64,000 nt of DNA from Bedellia somnulentella (taxonomy: Eukaryota; Arthropoda; Insecta; Lepidoptera; Bedelliidae): assembly GCA_963576735.1 (NCBI GenBank), contig OY755186.1, positions 12,263,970-12,327,969 of the forward strand, written 5' to 3'. Made by a program: the position numbers and the translations under genes. Under the pieces are notes generated by a model. It searched no databases, was not told where the DNA came from, and saw only the letters and a list, made by a program, of their open reading frames with translations. Below are positions 47,303 through 59,489 of the stretch, piece after piece (the stretch's first letter is position 1; the number at the start of each line of letters is the position of its first letter).

Positions 47303-47392
47303 CAAATTGGTGTAGGCCCGACCCAGGATTTAAACACTAGTCGCTTGCACGTTAACCGAGTGTTCTACCCACTGGGCTATCACGGTAACATT
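47303..47392 (-). repeat. tRNA-headed SINE family 2, head fragment
   Basis: Plus-strand text ACAAATTGGTGTAGGCCCGA, ACCCAGGATTT and TAACCGAGTGTTCTACCCAC is the reverse of the family 2 head. Confidence 0.7.
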
Positions 47393-47584
47393 ATTTATCT
47401 TCTTTATAATAAAAATGGATCGTTAAATGTGTTGCTAAGCGCAAAACTCGAAAACGGCAAAACCGATTATACTGATTCTTTTTGCAAAGTGTTACTTTGA
47501 AGTAGGCGAATGTTCTTAGCTTTAGAAATAAGGGAAAAGTTGTGAGGATACTATTAAAAATATCGGTTTTCTCATCGCATGACA

Positions 47585-49588
47585 GCTTTGAGTAGTGAAG
47601 TATATGGAGATCACATAATGTTCTATATAAACTTTTCTGTCAAAATTGTGTTTGACGAAATGATTAGCTATTGTTGTCTCTGTCTGATGATAGTATTTTT
47701 GTGGGTGTCATTAAGACCAACACCATTTTAATAATGCTGGCCACAAGAATCTTATACATAACTATATATAGAATTCGTGGATGAATCCGCCATTTTAGTT
47801 TCAAAGTTTTTTGTTGTCTATGGTTTGATTTGTTTGTAAACATTGAAATTTTGTAGAAAAATTACAATTAATTGTGAAATAAACAGTGGTATAGTGCTGA
47901 AATTCTGTTAAAAATGGTGAAGTGTTCTATTCTGACCTGTGGATCATACTTAAGCAGGAATCGACCTAATTTAACAATTCACCGGTAAGAAATGGGAAAA
48001 CTAATAAATCGACTATTATTATTGTGATTTTATTCTTTATAGCATCATATAGCAGACTCATAAAGCATTTATAGCTAATCCTACTTTAATGGTATACCTG
48101 AATTTTATAGAGTGAAGTTTATTTACAGAGTTTTCAATACTTTTAGATATAGATTTATTGAGTTTAAGTTTAAGGTTATGTTCAAGATAGGGATGTTTTT
48201 TTATTATTGTCGATGTATTATATCGATATTATATGAAAAAAACCTACTTGTTTCAGACTCCCCAAAAATGAACCCAAAAGGCGAAAATGGTTAGAAGCAA
48301 TCGGAAAGGAAAATATTAATATATATATATATATATAGATATGCTAGATATTTTTGTTAAATGGAGCATGATTTTAGACAGTGAGGATTTATTTAATAAA
48401 GTTAAATTATATTTTTTAACTGAAAGGTTTTAGTATAATTTGTTTTTTTTTATTATTTTTGTTTCCTGTTACATAAGTAGTTTTAGGTTTGCTTTTAAAT
48501 ATTTTTTAAGTATTTTTATATGTTCAGAAGTGAGAATAAAGTGTTAATTTTTAATTATTAAGACTTAATTATTAATATTTCTATAATAATAATTGATAAT
48601 GAAAAATACAAATATTTTATTAATAAAATAATTTAATATTTTATTTCTTGAAATGGCTATTTCTGTTACCACTGCTGTTCATTCTGGTTTTTGACAAGCC
48701 AACAATTGGCGCAATAAATGAAGGTTAATAGAATAAAAAATAGTAAACCCACTATTTACAAAGCAAGCGCTCGTTTTCTTTAATTAAAAAGTCAAAAAAA
48801 GTCAAAAAGTTTATTTTTCAAAATTAAGTTAAAAATTAACATTTTTTGAACGTCAATTTTTTTTAATTTATCATTAGTCCGTTGCTTCGGAAGGTGTTCG
48901 TAAAGAGAAGAAGCAACAAAGAAACTCTTTACATTCACATTTTTTCATTTTTTCAAAACATGGTTTGTACAATTTCAATTTATTAACATGTTTTTACTTT
49001 ATAAAAGATTTTCTATGCGACAAAACCAAACGCTAGTTTGACATATTTAAAATAAATTGTACATCACAAAAACCAATCACATAACGTGAGAAGAAAATCC
49101 TCACCAGACAATTATTCCTAGGAATAACGAGGGAAGATTTACAGCTTTACGGACACGGTCATGTGCGCGTTGGGTCCTTGTCGTTTAAAAAAATCTATTC
49201 TATATCTCTTATTAGTTACTGGCTTTACGCCCTCAACGTCACATGTACGGATTGCATGATTTAGGCTGTATCAGATTTAACATGAGAAAGACACTTCTTC
49301 TTTATAAAAAATACGTGTACATAGCTACTATGTTTCAGCAAATACTGTAAGTTTTTTCGAAGCAGGAATCGTAATCACCATTTTTATGTTAATGGACCAC
49401 CCAATGCAGAAATCTAAATATCTATTATTTTTTTCTAGATCCTAGGGTTAGCACGACCAAATTTTTCAGCTATAATATTATCGATAAAAAGTATCGATCA
49501 CTGGCCAACACTAGTCGGCCATTTTGGTTTCAAAAATAGGCACGATTTTATGTACCTTATGTTATCTCCATATACTTCACTACTCAAA
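47585..49588 (+). mobile_element. P-like DNA transposon, deleted, with THAP fragment
   Basis: Terminal inverted repeats: GCTTTGAGTAGTGAAGTATA at the left and its complement at the right end, extending with few mismatches to about 40 bp. GCATGACA lies at both outer borders (47577-47584 and 49589-49596), an 8-bp target duplication as in the P superfamily. Near the left end two exons (47914-47981 and 48258 onward) encode the start of a THAP zinc finger. The rest is AT-rich without a transposase catalytic region, so the element is an internal-deletion derivative. Confidence 0.8.
47914..48323 (+). pseudogene. THAP-domain N-terminus of P-like transposase, truncated
   Basis: Exon 47914-47981 reads MVKCSILTCGSYLSRNRPNL, then TIH and CG at the GTAAGA donor. 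Exon 2 starts after TTGTTTCAG at 48258 and completes R LPKNEPKRRKWLEAIGKEN. This is the first half of a THAP C2CH finger (C..C spacing and the RRKWLEAIG core). The sequence then falls into a TA repeat at 48316-48337 and no CSxHF half follows, so the finger is incomplete. Confidence 0.75.
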
Positions 49589-49734
49589 GCATGACAGAGA
49601 CCACAGCGGTCGGCTAAATATGACAATTCGATGACATATATCAAGTGAATGTCAAATAAATTTAGACAGTATGAAGTCTGTCGGGTCAGCTTGTTGTAAA
49701 TAAGAAAAAATTAAAAAAAATAAAGTTGTCTCAC

Positions 49735-49815
49735 TAGGGCAGGGTAGCACAAGACCAATCGTTGTGGGAAACATTGGGGAGGCCTATGTCCAGCAGTATC
49801 TATTAGTTGATGATA
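49735..49815 (+). repeat. LINE B 3'-end fragment
   Basis: GGGCAGGGTAGCACAAGACC, then ATTGGGGAGGCCTATGTCCA matches 61640-61690 at the LINE B end. Confidence 0.75.
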
Positions 49816-50114
49816 AAAAATCCCTTTATCTGAGAAAGATGAGACAGTTATGTTGTTAAATACAGTTTGGGAACTATGAGATAGGGGACATGCCATTCAG
49901 TAGCAGACATTTGCAATTCATGATTTACTACTAATGGCATGCATATATGAATTGATGATGATGATTGTGTCAGAAATTTTCATACCTGACGCTTAATGAT
50001 TTATTGTATGGTTTAAAACTTGCGCTATCTATGTTCTCCTGGGTCCTTTTAAGTAGTTGGTGGGTGATACATTCGTGTATCACAAGTGATATATATTATA
50101 TATTAAGTGAATAT

Positions 50115-50370
50115 ATTGCTGTGTAGTGTCGGCTTAGAATAGCACTACCCCATTTCTTCCGGTGGGTGTACGTAAGAGGCGACTAACGGTATCGGGGCTT
50201 TTAAGGGATTTTTGGGCGATGCGGTTGGAGACCCATCACCGAAAACCTTTATTTTACCATCTTTTCCCCACAAAAATTTCCAAACGTGGCTGAGGAATTT
50301 CCAATTCCTTAGCTCTGGCTACCCCTTCTAGGGATTTATAGCCGTGAGCATATGTATGTATGTATGTATG
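50115..50370 (+). repeat. SINE-like family 1, full-length copy
   Basis: It runs from TGCTGTGTAGTGTCGGCTTA to TAGCCGTGAGCATATGTATG with four TATG repeats. Confidence 0.9.
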
Positions 50371-51269
50371 AATATAGAATAATAATATTTAAAAAAGATA
50401 ATTTGCCTATAAGAATCGAAACACGTATTTTTTTAGCAATTTAGACTTTAGACGAGTAGGGTTTTTTTTATGTTGTTTTGCCGTTGCTTTCAACAAACAA
50501 GTTCATTAAAATCTTTACAAAAACTTTGCCCAATTGCTTGTATCTGAATCACTGGTTAGGTGTTGTTTTTATTACTTTGACACAATTAGTTGTCTTTGAT
50601 GTTCAGATGTAAATCTTGTTAAGGACATGTTTTCGTGAACGCGACAAGAAAACACTGCCGTGAATATTTTTCGGACATCTTTGAAGTGAAACAACATTGT
50701 ATGAATGTTCTGTCGCGAAATTACAAACACGGCTGAAATATGAATAAGTAGCGCGACAAAGTCGAAATAACCAATGGGTCGGAAGCGATCTGTCTCAATT
50801 ACGATTTCCAAACGAATATATTTTTGGTTAAAAAATAGGTTAGGACAGTGACGAATGGTGTCGACGGGAGCACTCGCTACTCTCGCTGCCGACCACGGCT
50901 GCTCTTTATGACATCATTATACACGTCAATTTCACTGATTGTAGTTATTTAAATTAAGCAAGTACTTTTATGTATCTTTATAAGCTGATTCATATTTTTG
51001 CTTATGTTCTCATTTTAGTTCGTTTCTTTAGTTGTTACTCATATTCTTTGTTAAACGACCCGAAGCATAAAATTAAAAAGTAATTTACCTTCTTTTTTTA
51101 GCTTAATTCTGTAATATGCTTCAATTTAAGGTTATTTATTGGTTAAAGATACTTAATTTTTACTACTAAGTTTTAAATTTTACAATTTTTACATGGGTAT
51201 ACTTCCACTATTTTAATAAATAAGTTCTAAAGGTTCACAAAAAGACTTACCATTTTTTTATTTTTCAGC

Positions 51270-51432
51270 GGTTGCTTTGGAGACAGGCGTGGGTTCTAAT
51301 CCCGGGTCGAGCCTACACCAATTTGTCTTTTCTTAAGTCATATGGGTGGTTAATTTACCATGGTTGTTAACGGTGAGAGAAAACATCCTGAGGAAAATAC
51401 ATGGCTGAGTTGTACTTAGTCATGTGACCATG
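51270..51432 (+). repeat. tRNA-headed SINE family 2, fragment
   Basis: GGTTCTAATCCCGGGTCGAG (box B region), TTTGTCTTTTCTTAAGTCAT and GGCTGAGTTGTACTTAGTCA match 12640-12800. Confidence 0.75.
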
Positions 51433-51439
51433 GAGAACA

Positions 51440-51652
51440 CATTTGGATAAAATAGAGCGTGCGCTCAAAAAGGCTGGCGTCGTAGTATGAGTAATAGGTA
51501 TAATAAAAGTAATAGGAGTATAATAAAAGGCCTGTATGAAAATATTGATGGATTTAAACGAAACTAAAGAGGTTGGCCAGGATCTTACGAAGTAGCGATT
51601 AACACTCTCTGCCTACCCCAATGATTATAGGATATATCCCGTGCTATGTATG
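51440..51652 (+). repeat. LINE A 3' fragment
   Basis: GCGCTCAAAAAGGCTGGCGT, GAGGTTGGCCAGGATCTTAC, CTCTGCCTACCCCAATG match LINE A's C-terminal end. Confidence 0.7.
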
Positions 51653-51735
51653 TTAATACCCTTAAGGCTCTCTTAATTTTTTTATACTGGAATAGACCAA
51701 ATATAGATGAATACTCCTCCAACCAAAAATAAGAA

Positions 51736-53487
51736 GTGGTAGGCAAGTTGCGATGGGATATTATAGGATTATCGGAAGTCCGAAGAGAGGGCGAGGATAC
51801 GCTGAAGTCTGGCAACTTGTTCTATTTACGGGAGGGCGACCAGCAGTCCCAGGGTGGTTTTGGGTTTATCTTCCACAAGTCCTAAGCAAATAAGTGGAGA
51901 AGATCGAGAGTGTGTCGACAAGGGTAGCGTACCTTATACTCAGAATAACCAAACGGTATACGATGTAGGTCATACAGGTTTACACACCGACCTCGACACA
52001 CTCCGACGATGAGGTGGAGAATATGTATGAGGATATATCCCGACCCATGCATTCGTCCAAAACTCACTTCACCATTGTTATGGGGGACTTTAACGCAATA
52101 CTCGGCAAACGAAACGGCAATGAGTTGAGAATAGGGAACTTTGGATTTGGGAGAGGTAACGCCCGAGGCCATATGCTGGCTGGTTTTATGGAGAAGAATG
52201 GCCTCTTTAGTATGAACTCCTTTTTCAGAAAACAAGAACAGCGGAAATGGACATGGATGAGTCCTAACAGTATTACGAAAAATGAGATAGATTTTATCAT
52301 GTCGACCAAAAAGCATATCTTTAATGATGTCTCTGTGATCAGTGCGGTTAAGACCGGAAGCGATCATCGAATGGTCAGAGGCACATTAAATATCAACATA
52401 GAGCTCGAACGACGTCGGCTGATGAAGTCTACGCTGCGTCCAACACCAGACCAAATCTTGATCCTGAGACCTTTCAACTCGAACTTCAAAACCGTTTCGA
52501 ATGCCTCGGAGATTGATTGCATAGATGTGGATGATTTCAGTAGCAAAATCGTGAAAACTGTCCAACAGGTTGGGTCCAAGTTCTTCAAGAATCAACGTGG
52601 TAATAAAACCAAAAGACTCTCCGATCAGCCGTGTAGTGTCGGCTTAGAATAACACTACCCCATTTCTACCCGTGGATGATCGTAAGAGGCGACTAAGGGT
52701 ATGGGGCTTCTTAAGTGATTTTTAGGCGATGTGGTTGGAGACCCGTCACCAAAAACATTTATTATTACCACTTTTACCCCAATCAACTTCTAAAAGTGGC
52801 TGAGGAATTTCTCATTCCAAAGCTCTGGCTACCCCGTTAAGAGATTAATAGCCGTGAGTATATGAATGAATGAATGAATGACTCTCAGATCAAACTCCCC
52901 AGCTCATGGAAAAAAGACGAAATTTAATCGTGCAATCTTCAGACGACGCGGCTAAATACCGGCAGCTTAATAGGCAGATCTGAAAGTGTCTAAAACGCGA
53001 TTTGAGGCGTCATAACACCGAGCAAATCGAAACCTTTATTGAGCAAAACAAGGGTTCCAAGGTATTCGCAAAAGACCTGTCTATCGGGCAGAGCCAGTTA
53101 ACGAGACTGAAGACTGATGATGGCAGAATTTTATCTTCTAAGACGAAGGTTCTGAGAGAAGTCGAAAAGTTTTATGGGCAGTTGTACACGTCAGCGCAAA
53201 GACGTGCTACTGAACTGGCGAGAGACCCAAGAGCCAGATTAACCCGACACTGTACCGAAGATATCCCGGACGTCAGCCTCTACGAGATTAATATGGCTCT
53301 AAACAGTTGAAAAACAACAAGGCAGCGGGTGAGGACGGAATTACGGCAGAGCTTTTAAAGGCGAGTGGAAAACCGATCCTTAAGGCCCTTCAAAAGTTAT
53401 TTTATACTGTTCTACACACGGGATTCACGCCTGAGACATGGAACAGGAGTGTGGTGGTGCTGTTCTTTAAGAAGGGAGATAATAACC
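51736..53487 (+). mobile_element. LINE B, 5' portion (endonuclease and start of RT)
   Basis: RTE-like endonuclease-reverse transcriptase. DIIGLSEVRREGEDTL and REGDQQSQGGFGFIFHKS, then TIVMGDFNAILGKRNGNE and NEIDFIMSTKKH are endonuclease blocks; NNKAAGEDGITAELLKASG and LQKLFYTVLHTGFTPETWN begin the RT. Stops and frameshifts are scattered and a SINE (52628-52880) interrupts it. It stops at KKGDNN, and the frame resumes at 60432, so this is one element split by later insertions. Confidence 0.85.
52628..52884 (+). repeat. SINE-like family 1 copy inserted in LINE B
   Basis: GCCGTGTAGTGTCGGCTTAG to AGCCGTGAGTATATGAATGA. GACTCTCCGATCA before and GACTCTCAGATCA after it are a 13-base target duplication with one change. 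Confidence 0.92.
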
Positions 53488-54010
53488 TGTACCGACGCGC
53501 TGTCAGTACACAATGACGCGCACTACATAGAAACGCTGACAGTTGGACCGCGGTCCCCAGGCATACCACTGCCTGGCGGAAGATCTTCCCTTTTCCTCCA
53601 CATTGGTGACCACCGACTACAGAACTCGATGGCGTCCTTCTAAGCACAAGGAGTCATTTGGATTGGCCAGACAAGTACGAGCAGAAAAAGGATATCAAAG
53701 GACTGCAGACAAAGCGCTTCGAATCCACGGCTCAAGAGACACGACTCGCAGCAAAGCAGCAATGGGACACGCAACGGGACGACGGGCCGACGCGCTGTCA
53801 GTACATAATGACGCGCACTACATATAAACGTTGACAGTGCAAGATGAATCACATTCTACAGCAACACGAAACCAAGTGATATACGTCACACGCGTCATCA
53901 AGACTCGCCATACAAATCGTACATCGCGCAATCGAAGTTTCTAAAACATTTACTATACATACAAGTTCCAACTTAATACAGTTGGACCGCAGTCCCCAGG
54001 CATACCACCG
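53488..54010 (+). mobile_element. Second TRIM copy, left part, inside LINE B
   Basis: 5' LTR 53488-53602 with an internal deletion, then TTGGTGACCACCG and a shortened interior, then a 3' LTR from 53786 that is cut at ATACCACCG. The missing LTR end is found at 60396-60431 (CACCGCCTGGCGGAAGATCT). The element is related to 34585-35394. Confidence 0.85.
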
Positions 54011-54612
54011 CACTGTGGGCAAGACAGGTCGGTATCGGATCGAAAATATATAACTTCATGAGTTTTTGTCCTAAAGTGATGAAATTTGGTACATATATGC
54101 AGTAAGGTGTGGATATTCAAATAATGTATAATTTCAAATTTAAAAAAAAAAAGAATTTTTATTTTTTTTTGTTTTTTTTTTATTCTTACGCAAAATAAGT
54201 GCAAACTTGATAATATACCCTCGTTATCAAGGAATATTAATTAATTTTGAACGGTGGTAAACCGCAAAAGATACCGATTTTCTGTTCCGTCCTTTATAAC
54301 ATTCTTGCTGATATTTTACAAAACCGCAAACATCCGCAGCTGATTTTTTTTTTCTTGTGTTATAGAATAGTTAGACTATCAATTAACACAAAATGTAGCG
54401 CGTGGGGAGACGTGGGTAATAATGAAAACCTTCGACGAAAAAAATAAATCAGTGAAAAATATGGTATGTCACTTTTTAAGTACCTACTGATACATTTGTC
54501 GCTTTTTTAGAAATCAAAGACATGTATTCTAATAAACATGAAATAAGCTTTCCAAAAATGTATGATACTGCATATCTGTAGCAAATATTTCTTTCACAAT
54601 ATGGTTTTGAAA

Positions 54613-54895
54613 TACGTGTACAGTCGCCATCAGATATATCGGAGCGGCCGAGGTACTCAAATATTTCTGAGCAGCAATAAATTTCAATAAATTCTTTACG
54701 GTAAAGAAGATCAATAAGATCTAAACATCCAATTCGCCACAAATATATGAGCAGTGGGTTTTCAATTAAATCTGAACACACAAGGAGACAATAATATCTG
54801 AAAGCACAACTCGTCAAAGTTATCTGCTCAGTCAGGGTGATCATAAATATCTGAACATTTAAGGAAAATATACCTTAAGAAACTACACATACAGT
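54613..54895 (-). repeat. Repeat family with TGTACAGTCGCCATCAGATA end, inverted copy A
   Basis: GTGTACAGTCGCCATCAGAT to the AATATACC region matches 59917-60199 in inverse orientation over about 280 bp. These are two copies of a dispersed repeat in opposite directions rather than ends of the host insert. Confidence 0.7.
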
Positions 54896-55099
54896 TTAAA
54901 TGTAATCGTATAGATGTAATGAATTTTCCTTTTACAAAATGAGTAGATATACAAAATATGAATCTGCGAAAAACAACTTTACAGTCTTGTTACAAGAGAT
55001 ACATTTGAATAAAATATTTGGCAATTTACAAAAACGGTGCACATAACTGTCACTGCATGTATTTTTCAAAGATTCACAGATTTATTATGCTATACTTAC

Positions 55100-55183
55100 G
55101 TACAGATCCACAATCTTTTCTTGGCCGGTAAGGGCTGTCGCTGTCATCGATATTAGTATTGCCAGCAAATAAAAAATAACCAT
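55100..55183 (-). CDS. Candidate RECK signal-peptide exon (unproven)
   Basis: Minus-strand ATG, then MVIFYLLAILISMTATALTG, QEKIVDLY and a perfect GTAAGT-type donor. The peptide has a typical secretory signal layout: short start, hydrophobic core and small residues before the likely cut. RECK needs such an exon upstream of 39902, and this is the best candidate before NDUFS1. However, 84 nt leaves phase 0, while exon 39847-39902 needs one leftover base. Either a small exon (3n+1) lies in the 15-kb intron or this exon belongs elsewhere. It also lies inside an apparent transposon insertion. Confidence 0.4.
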
Positions 55184-55284
55184 TATAAGGGAAATAACTT
55201 TACATCATACAGGCTAATTTATTTATGTATTGAAATGTCTTAATACAACAATTTATATAATATTCATTTAATTAATAACTAGTT

Positions 55285-55535
55285 GCTGTGTAGTGTCGGC
55301 TTAAAATAGCACTACCCCATTTCTGCCGGTGGGTGTACGTAAGAGGCGACTAACGGTATTGGGGCTTTTAAGAGGTTTTTGGGCGAAGCGGTTGGAGACC
55401 CATTAACAATAACCTTTATTTTACCATCTTTACCCCACTCAACTTTCCGAAAGTGGCTGAGGAGTTTCTAGTTCCTTAGCTCGGGCTACCCCTACTAGGG
55501 ATTTACAGCCTTGAGTATATGTATGTATGTATGTA
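55285..55535 (+). repeat. SINE-like family 1, full-length copy
   Basis: GCTGTGTAGTGTCGGCTTAA to CAGCCTTGAGTATATGTATG, about 100 bp upstream of the candidate RECK exon 1 in gene orientation. Confidence 0.88.
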
Positions 55536-55985
55536 ATAGCTATTATTGTAAGTAAACAAGTTCGTTTTAATGTAAGCTAATTATATTTATTTATTTTTGC
55601 CCTTGTCTGGTATGTCTACCCGAATGACTGTGTATCCTAAATTTGATGATCTTACCTCCCAAATGTTGTCTGGAAGCTTTTAGCGATAACACTGCCAATT
55701 GTACTTTTCTGCAAGCTGTTTCATTATTTTATACTCAAGGATTTGTTATTTGTGACATTTAGAGTTAATAAGTGGGTAACTACTTAAAATCATTTTTTTA
55801 ATCCTGTAAATTAGAGGCTTACCTTGTCGTGTACTGTCTTTTACATTTCATATTCACACATAGATCCCCCAAAAAGTTGGCGCAGAAAAAATAATTCTAA
55901 ACATCAGATATCGTTTGGGTCATTCATTTTGCTGGGTCAGTGAATCTATGGGCACTTTTTTATTGCTGTTAACAACCTTGTTACA

Positions 55986-56345
55986 TATAACATAACATAA
56001 CATAAACGTTTACGCCGAATACCCCCGAAGGGATTTGGCAGAGGTACTAATACTTTTGAACATCACGTGACTTTGTCACCTGGTGTTCAGAGTACCCACG
56101 CTTTGCATGAACAGTATACTCACGTGATAGGGGGCAGGACTATCGCCGTTTTCCACGAATACACTGTCACATGACTAAGTACAACTCAGCCATGTGGGTT
56201 TCCTCACCGTTAACAACCGTGATAAATTAACCACACATATGACTTTAGAAAAGACAAATTGGTGTAAGCCCGATTTGGGATTTGAAGACTAGTGAGTCGC
56301 TTGCACCTTAACCGGTGTACTACCCATTAAGCTATCACGTCGTAT
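55986..56345 (-). repeat. tRNA-headed SINE family 2, full-length copy
   Basis: On the minus strand the head has GATAGCTTAATGGGTAGTAC, then TTCAAATCCC; the body and the CGGCGTAAACGTTTATGTTA tail match 12597-12975. Confidence 0.8.
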
Positions 56346-56639
56346 TTGCCTTGTATTTTTATATATATGTCAGACAGTTATGACTTAAGAAATGACACAT
56401 TGGTACATCCCCGCATTAGGATTAGAACCCACGCATCAGTGTATACGAAGTGAAATCTTATTCAGGAGCATTTCCCAACTTCCCGTAACCCGCACCGCAT
56501 GACTATCGATGCGCGCACAACTTTTCGGACGGTGTTAGCCTACTTAGATAAAATTTAACAATATAAATAATAATTTTCATGAATTTTTATATTGAATACT
56601 GGAAATAAAAGCGTTTATCAATAAGCAAAGATACTAAAT

Positions 56640-56735
56640 AAAGATATAGATAAGATAGATATATAGATAAGATAGATATAGATATAGATAAAGATATATA
56701 TAGATAAGATAAGATATAGATAGATAGATATAGAG
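56640..56735. repeat. GATA-rich microsatellite
   Basis: Irregular run of AGATA/GATAT units (ATAGATAAGATAGATATA and similar) over about 95 bp. Confidence 0.85.
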
Positions 56736-56835
56736 CAATAAGTATCATAAAAATAATTGTTTTTGAAAAAAAGTTTCCACTACAAAAAAATATTAATGAA
56801 AGTGATAATTTATTATATACCTAGGTCACCCTATA

Positions 56836-56945
56836 ATTTTTATTTAGTTAAGAACTAACTGACAATGACAGGCCGAAATTTCAAAATGGCGACAGTAGTA
56901 CCAGAGTCGCCGCCGGCCAAGTTATGATTGTGGATCTGTATATAG
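56836..56945 (+). pseudogene. Inverted, diverged copy of candidate RECK exon 1 region
   Basis: CCGGCCAAG and, five bases later, GATTGTGGATCTGTA are identical to the end and donor of the exon at 55100-55183, in opposite orientation. Looser similarity extends upstream (CCTATAATTTTTATTT, AATGACAG, GCGACAG). The start codon and the GTAAG donor are lost. Confidence 0.55.
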
Positions 56946-57164
56946 ATTGACAATACAAAGTCGAAACCAAAAAAAAGTACAACGGTGTGCTAAAATGAGT
57001 GTGTGTGCGTGACATTAGTATGGCGGATTCAGTACTAGCCCTATTAAAATTGATAAAAATTCACGTATTTGTTATTGTAATGTAATAGTAATATTTAATA
57101 TATATTAACATCGAAAACTTTGGTTTAAAATCCATAATAAAGCATATATAGACTGGTAATTAGT

Positions 57165-57675
57165 GCCGTGTAGTGTCGGCTTAGAATAACACTACTCCAT
57201 TTTTACCCGTGGGTGATCGTAAAATTGCCGTGTAGTGCCGGCTTAGAATGTCGCTATCCCTTCCTACCCACGGGTGTCGTAAGAAGCGACTAAGGGCATT
57301 GGGGCTTTTTTTTGGATTTTTGGGCGATGCGGTTGGAGACCCATCACCAAAAACCTTTATTTTACTATCTTTTCCCCACACAACTTCCAAAAGTGGCTGA
57401 GGAATTTATAATTCCTTGGCTCTGGCTACCCCTTCTAGGGAATTACAGCCGTGAGTATATGTATGTATGTATGTATGATCGTAAAAGGCGACTAAGGGTA
57501 TAGGGGCTTTTTAAGTGATTTTTGGGCGATGTGGTTGGAGACCCGTCACCAATAACATTTTTATTTTTACCATCCTTTCTCCAATCAACTTACAAAAGTG
57601 GCTGAGGAATTTCTCATTCCAAAGCTCGGGCTACCCCTTAATGGGATTTATAGTCGTGAGTATATGTACGTATGT
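57165..57675 (+). repeat. Nested SINE-like family 1 copies
   Basis: One copy starts at 57165 (GCCGTGTAGTGTCGGCTTAG), is interrupted at GATCGTAAAA by a second subfamily copy (57226-57473, with ATGTCGCTATCCCTTCC), and resumes at 57476 GATCGTAAAAGGCGACTAAG up to 57675. GATCGTAAAA at both junctions is the target duplication. Confidence 0.9.
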
Positions 57676-58007
57676 AATTACAGTCTCAATTGGGACATAA
57701 ATGGCTAAATGTAATTATGTTTGCCAAGGAATATGTATTTGATTTAGATTCGGTGCTGTTAAATATTATTAATAAGTCAATTATTTTCTTTCACCTTTTA
57801 TGCTAAAACCGTTGTAGGCTGTTGTTCGTGAGAGGTCCTGCCTTTGTTGACGTTTATGCTATGACGTTTGTCACCACAGATTACAATTAGATACTATTTG
57901 TCACTTACTGCCAATCTGTGTGCTTCTATATCTATGATAATATTAAAGCTGCCAAATTGAATAGGTAAGAATGCTTTGTAATATTTCAACCTCTATTGTG
58001 TCAGTCA

Positions 58008-58081
58008 CCATGGCCTAGCGATTTAGTAATTAGAAATCATAAATATAATCCGTTGCGCCAGGGTTCAAATCCTCCCTTGCG
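58008..58081 (+). repeat. tRNA-like sequence
   Basis: ATGGCCTAGCGATTTAGTAA and GGGTTCAAATCCTCCC give box-A-like and box-B-like motifs, but no full cloverleaf forms. It is probably a SINE head. Confidence 0.45.
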
Positions 58082-58127
58082 TTTGTTTATTTTTTGTATT
58101 TTGATAAGAATTCATGTTGTTTTTTTT

Positions 58128-59489
58128 AACCGACTTCAAAAAAGGAGTGTTCTCAATTCGACCGTATATTTTTTTTTATGTTTGTTCGCCGATTACTTCG
58201 CCATTTATGAACCGATTTTGATTATTATTTTTTTATTCGAAAGAAGATACTCCCAGACTGGTACCATGATGACGATATCAGGGTCTGATGATGGGATCCT
58301 GGAGAAATCGAGGGGAACCCTCAAATTTTATAGGCAAATGTACCGCGTTTTACATATTTTCTGAACTTATATTGGCATTTGCTTCTGAAAATGATATTGT
58401 TATGCTGCTGAGCTGATGATGGAAGGTGTGGGTCCTCAATCACTAGGTATTAGGAAACAGTTCTTTCCACATTCTATATAGATTTATACTCCTCTTTGTA
58501 GCTTTTATGAAGAGAAGTACAGGTTCACTAAACATTTCTTTTGTTATGTTATTGTTACCGAGAAAGTACCATGAGACCAGGATCTGATGATGGCATCCCA
58601 GGAAATCGTGGGGACTGTCGAAACTCACAATCATGTGACAGTGTATTTGTTCAAAATGCCGATAGGCCTGCCCTGTATAACGTGAGGACACTGCCTAAGC
58701 AAATCGTGGGTACTCTGAACAACAGGTGGCAATGTCACGTGATATTCAGAAGTATTACTACCTCTGCTAACCCCTTCAGGGATATTCGGCGTGAACGTTT
58801 GAGTCTTTCTTGAGATGTAGAATTGTAGACCATCGCCTTTCGAAGGATTTTAACAACAATGTAAGGTTACATATGGTTGAGCCTATTTAATATCGTACTA
58901 TAATAGAAATACCGGAAATACGAAGAATAATACAGTAACCGTCGCTTCCTCATCCGAGAGGCATCTTTGCCAGGTTTACCTATCTCTAAAACTCGTAAAA
59001 TAAAATAACTTTTAACAAAAAGAAAACCGACTTCATAGTTGGAAAAACAACCGAAAATAAACAATCTAGTACTAAAAAGTACGAAATAAGTTTTTTAATT
59101 GAATATGAGTACTGCGATTAATACCTTAGCAATTTCTTTATTCTACACGCGTCAGTTCAACCTACCTAAATATTACAATTCTCTTAAATTAATTTTTGAG
59201 TCGGTGACAGTCAAACAAAAGTAAATTCACCCTACTATCTATCTCTGATTATTACAATCTAAACAATATATATCTATCGCCTGACGTTTTAAATGGTAAT
59301 ACGTACAAAAATCAATTTACCCTACAACTACAAGGTACCCTACATTTTACATGTATATGAAGTGCGAAATACACACTTCTTATTATCAATTATCATATAA
59401 GCTGAAATTCAATTAAAAAACTTATTTCGTACTTTTTAGTACTAGATTGTTTATTTTGGGTTGTTTTTCCAACTATAAAGTCGGTTTTC
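58128..59489. mobile_element. Composite element with AACCGACTTC ends, copy 2
   Basis: It is colinear with 31079-32542 (GGAGTGTTCTCAATTCGACC, GGGTCTGATGATGGGATCCT, TCAGGGATATTCGGCGTGAA). Its terminal foldback (59025-59489) has lost part of the right arm. It includes the same SINE family 2 piece (58630-58803). Confidence 0.75.
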
